The notes under the pieces were generated by a model that was given only the letters and a program-made list of their open reading frames with translations, searched no databases and was not told the origin of the DNA. A stretch of DNA of 64,000 bases from Microbacterium sp. LWO12-1.2. GTDB taxonomy: Bacteria > Actinomycetota > Actinomycetes > Actinomycetales > Microbacteriaceae. Location: contig NZ_JBEGII010000001.1 in NCBI RefSeq assembly GCF_040675875.1, positions 1,922,001-1,986,000 on the forward strand, written 5' to 3'. This document shows positions 26,210 through 35,566 of this stretch, piece by piece. The number at the start of each line of letters is the position of its first letter. Position 1 is the stretch's first letter. Both the position numbers and the translations under genes were made by a program.

Positions 26210-27256
26210 GGTGGGACGGAGAGTCCGGTTACGCCGCCCGGACGGGGGTCGGTGGGCCGCCAGCTCAGTTCGCTCGGTCTGCGTCAGAATCTCCTCGGCC
26301 GCCGCGTGCCCGATGACGCCGGCGAGGGTGATGCCGGGATGGGCCACTGCCACGTACAGGCCGGGCACCCCGGCAGAGCCGACTCCGGGCTTTCCATCCG
26401 CCATCATCGGTCGCCATCCGATCTCCGCACTCACCAAGGTCGCGTCATCGGCGCCCGTGAACGACTCGGTGAACACGCGGAGCGCCTCCTCGCCGACCTC
26501 CCACAGATCTTCACTCGAGATCTGCTGGTCGTAGTCGAGAGGCATGAGGACCGTGCCGTCGACATCCTGGCGGGCTTCGAACAGATCGTTGGCCACGATG
26601 CCGCGGACGAGACCGGAAGACGTGCGGAGGCGCACCATGATGGCGGGGCTCGAGAGCATCGACAGGTCGACTCCGGCGGTCGCGCAGAGGGCCGTCGAAC
26701 CGACGCCGGCTGCGACGACCACGGTGGAGGCCGCCAGATCCTCCCCGCCGAGCTGGACCCCCTCGACCACACCGTCACGGGAGGTCACCAGTCGCGTCAC
26801 GGGAGTGCCGAACCGCACCGACGCCCCGTGTGCGCGTGCGGCACCGATCAGACTCTCGGTCGCGCGAACGGGATCGACCCATCCATCATCTGGGCGGAAC
26901 TCTGCGGCGGTCGGCGGCTCGACCAGGCGCGGTTCGAGCGTGGCCGCGTCAGCGTCTCGGGGCGCGAGACTGCCGAATTCGTCACCCCAGACAAGTGCGC
27001 CTGACCAGTGCACCTCGAGCCCTGGAACCTCGCGCGCGAGCCGCTCCCAATGACGGAGCCCGAGTGCTCGCAACTCGCCTGCGGGGCTGGAATCACCCGG
27101 CGAACGCCCGATCCAGCCGAAAGAGTGCCTCGTCGCACCGGAGCCAGGCAGACCAGCATCGACCAGGGTGACATCCGCGCCGCGAACGGCAAGATGATAG
27201 GCGACGGATGCGCCGACGATTCCGGCGCCGATCACGATCACCGGGTACGTCGACAT
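26207..27256 (-). CDS. FAD-dependent oxidoreductase (DAO family)
   Basis: A 349-aa D-amino-acid-oxidase-fold flavoprotein. The N-terminal dinucleotide-binding motif VIVIGAGIVGASVAYHLA (residues 6-23) is followed by VTLVDAG. The C-terminal FAD-contact region is VGSAGVPGLYVAVAHPGITLAGVIG. The substrate is probably an amino acid or amine, but nothing local identifies it. Two ATGs compete, at 27265 and 27256; a TAGGAT hexamer 7 nt upstream favours 27256. Confidence 0.82.
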   Translation of the reverse strand: MSTYPVIVIGAGIVGASVAYHLAVRGADVTLVDAGLPGSGATRHSFGWIGRSPGDSSPAGELRALGLRHWERLAREVPGLEVHWSGALVWGDEFGSLAPRDADAATLEPRLVEPPTAAEFRPDDGWVDPVRATESLIGAARAHGASVRFGTPVTRLVTSRDGVVEGVQLGGEDLAASTVVVAAGVGSTALCATAGVDLSMLSSPAIMVRLRTSSGLVRGIVANDLFEARQDVDGTVLMPLDYDQQISSEDLWEVGEEALRVFTESFTGADDATLVSAEIGWRPMMADGKPGVGSAGVPGLYVAVAHPGITLAGVIGHAAAEEILTQTERTELAAHRPPSGRRNRTLRPT

Positions 27257-27263
27257 ACGCCTC

Positions 27264-27269
27264 ATCCTA
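27264..27269 (-). promoter_or_regulatory. -10 element TAGGAT deciding the oxidoreductase start
   Basis: On the minus strand TAGGAT lies 7 nt upstream of the ATG at 27256 and overlaps the alternative ATG at 27265, which would therefore not be in the transcript. Confidence 0.45.
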
Positions 27270-27309
27270 AGCGCGAGGTCTGTCGCGGCACCGGTCGAGG
27301 CGGGTGCGC

Positions 27310-28851
27310 TCAGGCCACGGTGACGTCGACGCGGTGCCACCCCTGTGCGCCGTCTGGCACGACATCCGCCGGCTCCGACGTCTGCGTCTCACCGTCCGAG
27401 CTGAGCGCACGGCACTCGATGGTGTGCGCGCCGCTCTCGGCCACCCAGTCCAGTCGCCACTGCACCCAGGTGTCGTCCGAGATGGCGGTGGCCAGCTCCG
27501 CGCGGCGCCAGGGGCCCTCGTCGATCCGCACCTCGACGCCGTCGACACCCACGTGCTGCTGCCACGCCATGCCGGCGATCACCGCGGCGCCGGCGTCGAT
27601 CCGCTGCCCCCGGCGCGGCACGTCGATGCGCGACTGCAGCTTGACCGGGCCGCGCTCCGACCATCCACGGTCCGTCCAGTACGCCGAAGCGCGGTCGAAG
27701 CGTGTGACCTCCAGCTGTGTCACCCACTTCGTCGCCGACACGTAGCCGTAGAGACCGGGCACCACCATGCGCACCGGGAACCCGTGCTCGATCGGCAGCG
27801 GATCGCCGTTCATGCCGATCGCGAGCAGGGCGTCGCGGGCGTCGGTCAGCGCTTCGAGCGGGGTGGATGCCGTGAAACCGTCCGAGGAGGTCGACAGCAC
27901 CATGTCGGCGTCCGGGTCGACGCCCGCCCGGGCCAGCAGCTCGCGCACCGGGTACCCCAGCCATCGGGCGTTGCCGATCAGCGACCCGCCCACCTCGTTC
28001 GACACGCAGGCGAGCGTGACGTAGGACTCCTGCATCGGCAGCGCCACCAGCTCGTCCCACGAGATCTCGATCTCGCGCTCGACCATCCCGTGGATGCGCA
28101 GCGACCAGTCGGCCGGGTCGATCCGCGGCACGATCAGCGCGGTGTCGATGCGGTAGAACTCCGCGTTGGGAGTGACGACGGGGGCGAGCCCCGGCACGCC
28201 GAGGTCGGCTCCTGCCGCCACCGCCGGTGCGGGACTGGCAGGCGCCGGAAGCCGCAGCAGCGTGCGAACAGACTCGATCGAGCGGGTCGCACCGCGTGCG
28301 GCATTGCCGATGATGAGCGCCGCGACGCCGGTGGCAGCGACGCCGACGCTCCAGAGCAGGAACCTGCGCCGCTCCTCGCCGTCGAGGCGGAGCCCCGGTA
28401 CCGGATGCAGCCTGCGCATGAGCAGTCGCAGTGCGACGACCGCGACGACCGCCGCGACGAGGCCCGGTAGCCAGGCGAACGGTCCCGCCCCCGGCCGGAG
28501 CATCGCGGTCACCAGCGCCAGCACGCCGAGGCCGCCGAGGATCACCGAGCCGACGCCGGATCGCCAGGACTCGAGGATGCCGGCGGTCGCCGCGACGGCG
28601 ACCAGCACCACCGCGATCCCCGTGAGGAGGGCCGCCTTGTCGCCCGTGCCGAACAACGCGATAGCCGTGTCCTTGGCCCAGCTCGGTGCGAGGTCGATCA
28701 GCCCGCTCCCGATCACGGCGAACGGGCTGGCGCTCGGTTCGACCACGGCGGCGACGAGTTCTGCCAGTCCGACCGCGACGGCGGCCGCGCTCAACCCGGC
28801 GGCCGCCGACCGGAGCCGGTCACCGCGCGTCGTGCGGATCGCATGCGTCAT
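27310..28851 (-). CDS. Membrane-anchored molybdopterin-dependent oxidoreductase (sulfite oxidase fold)
   Basis: A 513-aa protein. Residues 1-190 hold about five hydrophobic helices (for example GLSAAAVAVGLAELVAAVV, LLTGIAVVLVAVAATAGIL, FLLWSVGVAATGVAALIIG). Residues 215-400 are an Oxidored_molyb domain with the molybdenum-ligating Cys in VTLACVSNEVGG. Residues 410-513 form the Mo-co dimerisation beta domain. The catalytic part should face outside. The substrate could be sulfite or a sulfoxide; no cytochrome partner is adjacent. A TACCCT hexamer lies 6 nt before the ATG at 28851; the ATG at 28854 is one codon further out. Confidence 0.85.
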   Translation of the reverse strand: MTHAIRTTRGDRLRSAAAGLSAAAVAVGLAELVAAVVEPSASPFAVIGSGLIDLAPSWAKDTAIALFGTGDKAALLTGIAVVLVAVAATAGILESWRSGVGSVILGGLGVLALVTAMLRPGAGPFAWLPGLVAAVVAVVALRLLMRRLHPVPGLRLDGEERRRFLLWSVGVAATGVAALIIGNAARGATRSIESVRTLLRLPAPASPAPAVAAGADLGVPGLAPVVTPNAEFYRIDTALIVPRIDPADWSLRIHGMVEREIEISWDELVALPMQESYVTLACVSNEVGGSLIGNARWLGYPVRELLARAGVDPDADMVLSTSSDGFTASTPLEALTDARDALLAIGMNGDPLPIEHGFPVRMVVPGLYGYVSATKWVTQLEVTRFDRASAYWTDRGWSERGPVKLQSRIDVPRRGQRIDAGAAVIAGMAWQQHVGVDGVEVRIDEGPWRRAELATAISDDTWVQWRLDWVAESGAHTIECRALSSDGETQTSEPADVVPDGAQGWHRVDVTVA

Positions 28852-28857
28852 CATCCG

Positions 28858-28863
28858 AGGGTA
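28858..28863 (-). promoter_or_regulatory. -10 element TACCCT of the molybdopterin oxidoreductase gene
   Basis: TACCCT on the minus strand is 6 nt upstream of the second of two adjacent ATG codons, the same leaderless spacing as elsewhere. Confidence 0.4.
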
Positions 28864-28944
28864 ACCCCGGCGCGCGGTCCTGGACCGCGTTCGCGCCCGT
28901 CCCATCGCAGCTGCCCGCTCGGGCCTGCGCGCTTCGCTCGGCCT

Positions 28945-28995
28945 TATGCGCTTCCCTCGGCCGAATCGCGGAGATTCGGCCGAGGGAAGCGCATA
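28945..28995. repeat. Perfect 23-bp inverted repeat with 5-nt loop
   Basis: Arms 28945-28967 and 28973-28995 are exact reverse complements around GCGGA. Each arm contains GCGCTTCCCTCGGCC, and a third, one-mismatch direct copy (GCGCTTCGCTCGGCC) is at 28929-28943. It lies in the 176-bp gap after the beta-glucosidase operon. No U-tract follows on either strand, so it may be a factor-independent roadblock, an RNA processing site or a mobile palindromic element. Confidence 0.85.
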
Positions 28996-29027
28996 TCCCC
29001 GCGGGAAGTGCGAGCGGAGCAGCCGAG

Positions 29028-30197
29028 TCAGAGGCCGTTGCGCCGCGCGACCTCACCGAGCCAGGCGAGTGACGGCTTCGGCGAGCGCGCGAACGTCTCG
29101 CGATCGAAGCCGATCAGGCCGAACGTGGGGGCGAATCCGCTCGCCCACTCGTAATTGTCCAGGGCGCTCCAGTGCTGGTACGCGCGCACCTCGATGCCGT
29201 CCGAGATCGCGCGGTGCAGTCCCTCCAGCGCTCCCTGCGTATAGGCGATGCGGCGGGTGTCGTCGGCGGTGGCGATGCCGTTCTCGGTGACCAGCACCGG
29301 CACCCCTCCGCTGCGCTCCCAGGCGCTGCGGACGCCGAGCTCGAGAGCCTCCGGATAGAACTCCCATCCGGTGAGGGTCGTCTCCACGTCGGGGCTGACC
29401 GGAAGAGGACCCTCGGGCCCGATGAAGGTGCGCGTGTATGCCTGCACGCCGACGAAGTCGTCGCCGGCCGACTGCTCCAGGTACCAGTGGTCGCGAGGGT
29501 CGCCGTATTTCGCGAGCATCTCGTCGGCACCGGGCTCGCCCGTGGAGTGGAACGCCTGCGTGGCGATGGTCCATCCGGCCTGTGCGCCGGAGACGCTGTG
29601 CACGATCTCCGAGGCCCGGTGATGGGCGTCCAGCAACGTGTCGGCGACGGCGAGGTCCGGATTCGGAAGGCCGAAGGCGACGAGGTTCGCCGCATCCTCT
29701 CCCCCGGCGAGCATGGCCGCGATGTTCGGCTCGTTGATGGTGCACACGTAGCGCACGCCGTCGAGGATCGGCAGAACCGTCTCGACGTAGCGCGCGAACA
29801 GGTCCACTGCGTCATCCGCCCGCCAGAATCCGTCCTTCTGGAACCACTGCGGCACCGTGAAGTGCATGAGGGTGACTGTGGGGTCCAGGCCGTTCTCGCG
29901 CGCGGTGTCGATCATGCGGCGGTAGTGGTCGAGCATGGCGCGCGAGACGAACCCGCGCTCGGGCTCGATGCGCGCCCATTCCACCGAGAACCGGTAGGAG
30001 TTGAGTCCCGCGTCCGCGAGCAGACGCATGTCCTCCGGGTAGCGGTGGAAGTGATCGGCGGCGTCACCGGATGGCTCCACCATGGGCGAGCCGGGCGCAT
30101 GCTCCATCGCCCACCAGTTGCTGGTGGTGTTGTTCCCCTCCACCTGGTGGGCTGCGGTCGCGGCGCCCCAGAGGAAGCCTTCAGGGAATGAGAGCAC
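29028..30197 (-). CDS. Beta-glucosidase, glycoside hydrolase family 1
   Basis: A 389-aa cytoplasmic retaining glycosidase. The N-terminal signature FPEGFLWGAATAAHQVEG (residues 4-21) is present, with the acid/base Glu in TINEPN (Glu156) and the nucleophile Glu in LVTENG (Glu305). It is shorter than the usual 440-480 residues, with compact loops, but both catalytic residues are intact and no frameshift is seen. The GTG start follows AAGGAG. It is the last gene of the oligosaccharide importer operon, 31 bp after the ATPase stop. It probably hydrolyses imported cello-oligosaccharides or other beta-glucosides. Confidence 0.92.
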   Translation of the reverse strand: MLSFPEGFLWGAATAAHQVEGNNTTSNWWAMEHAPGSPMVEPSGDAADHFHRYPEDMRLLADAGLNSYRFSVEWARIEPERGFVSRAMLDHYRRMIDTARENGLDPTVTLMHFTVPQWFQKDGFWRADDAVDLFARYVETVLPILDGVRYVCTINEPNIAAMLAGGEDAANLVAFGLPNPDLAVADTLLDAHHRASEIVHSVSGAQAGWTIATQAFHSTGEPGADEMLAKYGDPRDHWYLEQSAGDDFVGVQAYTRTFIGPEGPLPVSPDVETTLTGWEFYPEALELGVRSAWERSGGVPVLVTENGIATADDTRRIAYTQGALEGLHRAISDGIEVRAYQHWSALDNYEWASGFAPTFGLIGFDRETFARSPKPSLAWLGEVARRNGL

Positions 30198-30228
30198 GGA
30201 GGCTCCTTTCTATCGGTGGGATGTGAGA

Positions 30229-31941
30229 TCAGCGTGCGGCGCGTGCCGGGTTCGGCACCGCGTCGAGCAACTCGACCGTGTATGGATCCTGCGGATGCTG
30301 CAGGACCTCGGAGGTCTCACCGCGCTCGACCACTCGCCCGCTGTTGAGCACGAGGATGTTCTCGGTCACGAGCCGAGCGCTGAGCAGATCGTGCGTGATG
30401 TAGAGCATGCTGATCCCCCAGCGCTCGCGCAGATCCTCGAGCAGGGCGAGCACTCCGGCGCGCAGCGACACGTCGAGCATCGACACCGGCTCGTCGGCGA
30501 TGAGCACCTGCGGATCGCTCGCGAGGGCCCTGGCGATCACGACCCGCTGACGCTGCCCGCCAGACAGCTGATGCGGGAGCTTCGCCGCGAACTGCTCGAC
30601 CGGGGTGAGCCCCACGGTCTCGAGCAGCTCCAGGACGCGGGCCCTGGCCTCCTGCCCGCGCAGCGGGGTGTAGTTGCGCACCGGTCGGGAGAGCGCGTAC
30701 TCGACGGTGTGCAGCGGGTTCAGCGCCGCATACGGATCCTGGAACACCATCTGCACGTCCTTGCGCAGATCGCGCAGACCGCCGCGCCGCAACGTGGCCA
30801 CATCGACGTCGCCGAACTTCACGGTGCCGGCGGTGGGCTTCTCGACACCGGTGATCAGCTTCGCGATGGTCGATTTGCCCGAGCCGGATGCGCCGACCAG
30901 CGCGAGCGCCTCGCCGGGCTCCAGGCGGAACGACACGTCGTCGACCGCGACCACGGCCTCCTGGCCGCGGCGCGGCGCCGGGTAGCGCTTCGACACACCC
31001 TCCACGACGATCGCGGCGTCCGCGCGGCGCAGGTCGCGCTGCGAGACGGTCGGCAGCGTCTCGGTGAGGTCCGTGCGCACCCGCCCTTCGCGTCGGCGGG
31101 TGCCGAGGTCGACGAATCCGGGGATCGAGATGGTCTCCGCGCGCGGGTCCGCGTAGTGGCTGAGCAGCATCCGCGTGTACTCGTCCTGCGGATCGCGCAG
31201 GATGTCCGCGCTGCGGGCGTCCTCCACGATGCGTCCCTCGTGCATGACCATCACCCGGTCGGTCGCCTCCAGCACGATGCCGAGGTCGTGGCTGATGAGG
31301 ATCGCGGTGAACTGCTCGGCCTTCTGCAGGTCGCGGATCGTATCCATGACCGCGTGCTGCACGAGCACGTCGAGCGCGGTGGTCGGTTCGTCGAACACCA
31401 TGAGCTGCGGTTCGAGCGACAGCGCGAGCGCGATCGATGCGCGCTGCCGCATGCCGCCGGAGAGCTCGCCGGGGTACCGCGAGAGCACCTCGGGATCGAG
31501 GCCGACCTTGCCGATCAGTTCGCGGGCTCGCGCATCGCGGGCGTCACGGGGCACATGGCCGTGCGCGGCGAAGATGTCCCGGAAGTGCGCGCCGACCGTG
31601 CGCACCGGGTTGAGGGCGTTCATGCCGGACTGCAGCACCATCGCGAAACCGCCCTGACGCTGGCGACGCAGTTCCTCGGCATCCAGCTCGCGGATGTCGC
31701 GTCCGCCGAACAGGATGCGCCCGCCACTGATCCGCGCCGGGGGCTTCTGCAGCCGTGTGAGTGCGAAGCCGAGCGTGGACTTGCCCGATCCGGACTCGCC
31801 GACCAGGCCGACGAACTCTCCGCGGCGGAGCGTGAAGGACACGTCCTCCACCGCGGTCACGGGAACGGCGCCGGGTGAGGCGTACTCGACCGACAGGGAA
31901 TCGACCTCCAGCAGCACGTCATCCGCAGTCATGGCACTCAT
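30229..31941 (-). CDS. Fused DppD-DppF type ABC transporter ATP-binding protein
   Basis: A 570-aa protein containing two complete ATPase domains. Domain 1 has Walker [10 protein letters not shown], signature [15 protein letters not shown] and VFDEPTTALDVL. Domain 2 has [24 protein letters not shown] and LIADEPVSMLDVS. Each domain ends with the Oligo_HPY-like HPQDPYT or DPQDEYT segment. The class powers peptide or oligosaccharide import. Its ATG overlaps the upstream permease stop by 4 bp. The long open frame upstream of 31941 is the permease gene read out of frame. Confidence 0.92.
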   Translation of the reverse strand: MSAMTADDVLLEVDSLSVEYASPGAVPVTAVEDVSFTLRRGEFVGLVGESGSGKSTLGFALTRLQKPPARISGGRILFGGRDIRELDAEELRRQRQGGFAMVLQSGMNALNPVRTVGAHFRDIFAAHGHVPRDARDARARELIGKVGLDPEVLSRYPGELSGGMRQRASIALALSLEPQLMVFDEPTTALDVLVQHAVMDTIRDLQKAEQFTAILISHDLGIVLEATDRVMVMHEGRIVEDARSADILRDPQDEYTRMLLSHYADPRAETISIPGFVDLGTRRREGRVRTDLTETLPTVSQRDLRRADAAIVVEGVSKRYPAPRRGQEAVVAVDDVSFRLEPGEALALVGASGSGKSTIAKLITGVEKPTAGTVKFGDVDVATLRRGGLRDLRKDVQMVFQDPYAALNPLHTVEYALSRPVRNYTPLRGQEARARVLELLETVGLTPVEQFAAKLPHQLSGGQRQRVVIARALASDPQVLIADEPVSMLDVSLRAGVLALLEDLRERWGISMLYITHDLLSARLVTENILVLNSGRVVERGETSEVLQHPQDPYTVELLDAVPNPARAAR

Positions 31942-32852
31942 CGGCCCTTCCCCTCTCGCAGGCGCGGATTGGAGATCCCATCCACGCCGAAGTTGATCAG
32001 TGTCAGGCTCAAGGCCAGCAGTGCGATGCACAGACCGGGGGCGAACAGCAGCAGCCACTGCCCGGTGAGCAGGGAGTTGGAGTTCTGCGCCCAGTAGAGC
32101 ATGGTGCCCCAGCTGACGATGCTGGAGTCGCCGAGGCCGAGGAACTCGAGCCCCGCCTCGGCCAGGATCGCCGCCGTCGCAGCGCCGAACAGCGTGCCGG
32201 CGATGATCGAGGTCATGTTCGGCAGGATCTCGCGGAACACGATGCGCGCTGCGCTGTCCCCGGAGAACTGTGCCGATGCGACGAAGTCGTTGCCACGGAG
32301 CGACTGCGTCTGGCTGCGCAGCACGCGCGCGCCCCACGCCCATCCGGTCACGACGATCACCGCGATGATCATCAGGATGCCGCCGTTCTGCAGGTACGCC
32401 GCGATCACGATCATGAGCGGCAGACCGGGGATCACCAGGAAGAGGTTGACCACGAAGCCGACCACCTCGCCGGCGAAGCCGCGCATGTAGCCCCAGCTGA
32501 GTCCGATGAGCACCGCGACGATCGTGGAGAGGATGCCGGCGGCGAAACCGACCAGCAGGCTGATCTGCGCCCCGTAGATGAGCTGGCTCAGCACGTCCTC
32601 CCCCGCGGCCGTGGTTCCCAACCAGTGGGCGGCCGAGGCGTCGGCGTTGCGCTCGAAGCCGTTGTCCTTCGCCCCGTATGGAGCGATCACCGGGGCGAAC
32701 ACCGCCACGAGCACGAAGAAGCCCAGCAGGCACAGCCCGAGTCGGGCCTTGCCGTTGCCCCACAGGGTTCCGATCATGCGCCCGAAGGCGCGCCACGGGC
32801 TCGGGGAGGCGATGCGGTCGGCAGGAAGCTTGACGTTCATGGTGGAAGTCAT
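31938..32852 (-). CDS. Dpp/Opp-type ABC transporter permease (DppC-like)
   Basis: A 304-aa membrane permease. After a cytoplasmic N-terminus the first helix is LGLCLLGFFVLVAVFAPVIAPYG. The extracytoplasmic segment AAHWLGTTAAGEDVLSQLIYGAQ is diagnostic of DppC/OppC, and the loop IVFREILPNMTSIIAGTLFGAATAAILAEAGLEFLGLG is the EAA-type coupling region. The ATGA overlap with the upstream permease gene fixes the start. Confidence 0.92.
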   Translation of the reverse strand: MTSTMNVKLPADRIASPSPWRAFGRMIGTLWGNGKARLGLCLLGFFVLVAVFAPVIAPYGAKDNGFERNADASAAHWLGTTAAGEDVLSQLIYGAQISLLVGFAAGILSTIVAVLIGLSWGYMRGFAGEVVGFVVNLFLVIPGLPLMIVIAAYLQNGGILMIIAVIVVTGWAWGARVLRSQTQSLRGNDFVASAQFSGDSAARIVFREILPNMTSIIAGTLFGAATAAILAEAGLEFLGLGDSSIVSWGTMLYWAQNSNSLLTGQWLLLFAPGLCIALLALSLTLINFGVDGISNPRLREGKGR

Positions 32853-33829
32853 CGGCGGGTCCTTGGGTCCAGTACGCCGTACAGGATGTCGACGAGGAAG
32901 TTGGCGATGAGCACGCTCACGGTGATCATCAGGAAGAGCGCCTGCATGAGCGGGTAGTCCTGCCCGATCACGGCGTTGAACAGCAGGTATCCGATGCCGG
33001 GATAGCCGAACACCTGCTCCACGAGGATCGATCCGCCCACCACACCGCCGAGCGTGAGCCCGAAGCCGGTGAGGTTGGGGAGGATCGCGTTCCGCGCGGC
33101 GTAGCGCAGGGCGATCGTGCGGCCGCGCAGACCGTTCGCCTCGGCGAAGGTCACGTAGTCCTGTCCGAGGGTGTTGATCATCGCGTTGCGCATGCCGATG
33201 ATCCAGCCGCCCAACGAGGTGAGCAGGATCGTCAGCGCCGGGAGCACCGCGTGTATCGCCAGGTCGGAGATGAACTCCCACGTGAAGCCGGGTGTCGTCG
33301 TGGCCGAGTAGGCCCCGGTCGTGGGGAACCAATGCAGCACGTAGCCCAGGAAGAACAGCAGCAGCAGTGCGGTCCAGAAGTACGGGAAGGTGCTGAGGAA
33401 GGAACCGGTCAGCGTGGGCAGGCTGTCGAGCCAGGTCCCTCGCCGCCAGGCGGCTGCCACGCCGATCAGTGTGCCGATCACGAAGGCGAGGATCGTGACG
33501 ATCCCGACCAGACCGATCGTGTACGGCAGCGCGGTGGAGACCATGCTCGCGACCGACTGCGGGTAGAAGGTGTACGAGACCCCGAAGTCCAACCGAGCGA
33601 CCTGCCCGAGGTAGGTGACGTACTGATCCCAGATCGAGCCGGTCGGCACGCCGAGCTGCGCCTCGATCGCCGCGCGCGTGGCGTCGGAGACCGGACCGTT
33701 CTGCGAGAGCTTCGCGATCGCGGCATCCGCCGGAGAGCCGGGCATGAGCCGCGGGAGGAAGAAGTTCAAGGTGATCGCTGCCCACAGGGTGAGCACGAAC
33801 AGGCCGAACTTCTGGAGGAGGTACTTCAC
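32849..33829 (-). CDS. Dpp/Opp-type ABC transporter permease (DppB-like)
   Basis: A 326-aa membrane permease with about six helices. The N-terminus KYLLQKFGLFVLTLWAAITLNFFLPRLMPGSP is the DppB signature, and the coupling loop is YVTFAEANGLRGRTIALRYAARNAILP. The GTG start overlaps the binding-protein stop by 4 bp (GTGA), so translation is coupled. Confidence 0.92.
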   Translation of the reverse strand: MKYLLQKFGLFVLTLWAAITLNFFLPRLMPGSPADAAIAKLSQNGPVSDATRAAIEAQLGVPTGSIWDQYVTYLGQVARLDFGVSYTFYPQSVASMVSTALPYTIGLVGIVTILAFVIGTLIGVAAAWRRGTWLDSLPTLTGSFLSTFPYFWTALLLLFFLGYVLHWFPTTGAYSATTTPGFTWEFISDLAIHAVLPALTILLTSLGGWIIGMRNAMINTLGQDYVTFAEANGLRGRTIALRYAARNAILPNLTGFGLTLGGVVGGSILVEQVFGYPGIGYLLFNAVIGQDYPLMQALFLMITVSVLIANFLVDILYGVLDPRTRR

Positions 33830-35490
33830 TTGTCGTCTCCGTTCACTCGCGTGAGCTTCGTGAAGATCATCAGCGGCGCCGAGTCGTAGTTCTGCGGGAT
33901 CATGTACGGATCGTCCGCGGTGGGCCACCCGGTGAACTTGGCGTCGTTGAACAGACCCCAGATCCCGCCGTAGTACAGCCCGATGACCGGGAGTTCGTCG
34001 TAGACGATGCCCTGCAGCTCCTTCACGATCTCGGCCTGACGGGCGGTGTCGACGGTCTCGCGGTACTCGGCCAGCAGCGCGTCGACCTTCTCCGACCTGT
34101 AGCGCTCGAAGTTGTTGGCGGTGGGCTCTCCCGACGGCACGTAGAACTCGCTGGAGAGGAGGTTGTTGTACGCCTGGTACACGTCACCGTTGCCCATGCC
34201 GCCGATGGCCATCTCAAAGTCGCCGTTGCTGATCGCGCTCTGGTAGCCCGCGGGCTGCGGGAGCTTGAGCGTGACCTTCACTCCGACCTCGGCGAGTTGG
34301 CTGCGGACGGTCTGCGCGGCCCTGGTCCAGTCGGTGAAGCCGTTGGCGGTGGTGAGCGCGAACTCGAGCTGCTCGCCGTCGGCGTCCACGAGGCGGTCGC
34401 CGTCGAGCGTGTAGCCCGCTTCGGCGAAGGCCGCGAGTGCGGCATCCTCGTCCTGAGTGATCATGCCCTGGTCGGGGATACTTGGGTCGAGATACTGCTC
34501 CTGGTTGGGGAGGATGAGGCCGGTCTGACCGGCCGGCTTCATGTACCCCTCGGAGGCGGTCTCGGCGATCTCCTCGCGGTCGAGGGAAAGCGCGATGCCG
34601 CGGCGCACGTTCACGTCGTCGAAGGGTGCGACCTCGAGGTTCGGCATCAGGGCGATCACGCCGCCCGGCGGGAACCACCAGGCGTTGTGCTCGCTCGCCG
34701 CTCCCCAGGTCCCCTCGACGTCGGAGATGAACGCATAGGCCCAGTCGTAGCCGCGGCTGACGGTGTCGAGCTGCGAGTTGGTGGCCGGCAGGATGATGTG
34801 CTCGATCTCGATCGAGTCCGCCTGCCAGTAGTCGGGGTTCTTATCCATCGAGTACTGCTGGTCGTTGTAGTTGCCCAGCACGAAGGGTCCGGTGCCGACG
34901 GGGTTCTCGTTGCGGTAGGTGCTCGGATCCTTCACATCGGCCCAGAGGTGCTCCGGCACGATCATGGTCAGTCCGAGGATCGACAGCGACGGGGCGTCTT
35001 CGCTCTGCAGGTGCAGGATGACGTCGTTCCCGTCGGTCTCGACGCTCTCCAGGTGCTGCCACGCGCCCTTGATGTCGAGCGAGGGGTTGTCCTTGAGCAG
35101 CTGGAACGTGAACGCCACGTCATCGGGGGTGAGGTCTTCGCCGTCGCTCCACTGCACGTCGTCGCGGATCGTCATCACGATCGTCCGGGCGTCCGGCTGG
35201 GACCACTCGGTCGCCAGCCACGGGTTGAGCGTGCCGTCGAGCGGGTTGACCAGGATCAGCGGTTCGTAGATCCACCGCGAGGCCGTGCGCGTGTTCGTCA
35301 GGTACGGGTTGAAGTTCTTCGTGAAGAACGGATTGCCCTTGTCGGCGTTGATGAGCATCGTGTCGGCGCCGATCGAGGGATCGGGCTGCGATGTGATCTG
35401 GATGCTGCATCCGCTGAGCACGACGGCCGCGGCCGCCAGACCTACGATCGCGGCTCTGCGCCAACGCCGGAGCGTGTGCTTCTTCGACAC
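33826..35490 (-). CDS. SBP_bac_5 oligosaccharide/peptide-binding lipoprotein
   Basis: A 554-aa extracytoplasmic binding protein. The signal peptide AAIVGLAAAAVVLSGC ends in lipobox LSGC (Cys about residue 28). Family landmarks are YEPLILVNPLDGTLNPWLATEWS, VQWSDGEDLTPDDVAFTFQLL, NPVGTGPF and FDDVNVRRGIALSLDREEIAE. Family 5 proteins bind peptides or, when paired with glycosidases as here, cello- or xylo-oligosaccharides. It is the first gene of a five-gene operon ending in the GH1 beta-glucosidase, with a LacI gene upstream. Confidence 0.9.
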   Translation of the reverse strand: MSKKHTLRRWRRAAIVGLAAAAVVLSGCSIQITSQPDPSIGADTMLINADKGNPFFTKNFNPYLTNTRTASRWIYEPLILVNPLDGTLNPWLATEWSQPDARTIVMTIRDDVQWSDGEDLTPDDVAFTFQLLKDNPSLDIKGAWQHLESVETDGNDVILHLQSEDAPSLSILGLTMIVPEHLWADVKDPSTYRNENPVGTGPFVLGNYNDQQYSMDKNPDYWQADSIEIEHIILPATNSQLDTVSRGYDWAYAFISDVEGTWGAASEHNAWWFPPGGVIALMPNLEVAPFDDVNVRRGIALSLDREEIAETASEGYMKPAGQTGLILPNQEQYLDPSIPDQGMITQDEDAALAAFAEAGYTLDGDRLVDADGEQLEFALTTANGFTDWTRAAQTVRSQLAEVGVKVTLKLPQPAGYQSAISNGDFEMAIGGMGNGDVYQAYNNLLSSEFYVPSGEPTANNFERYRSEKVDALLAEYRETVDTARQAEIVKELQGIVYDELPVIGLYYGGIWGLFNDAKFTGWPTADDPYMIPQNYDSAPLMIFTKLTRVNGDDK

Positions 35491-35566
35491 CCTGCCACCT
35501 CATGTCGTCTCTGTCATGAAGGACGTCACGTGGTCGGAACGCCCTGCGGACCCTGCCGCATGAGCG

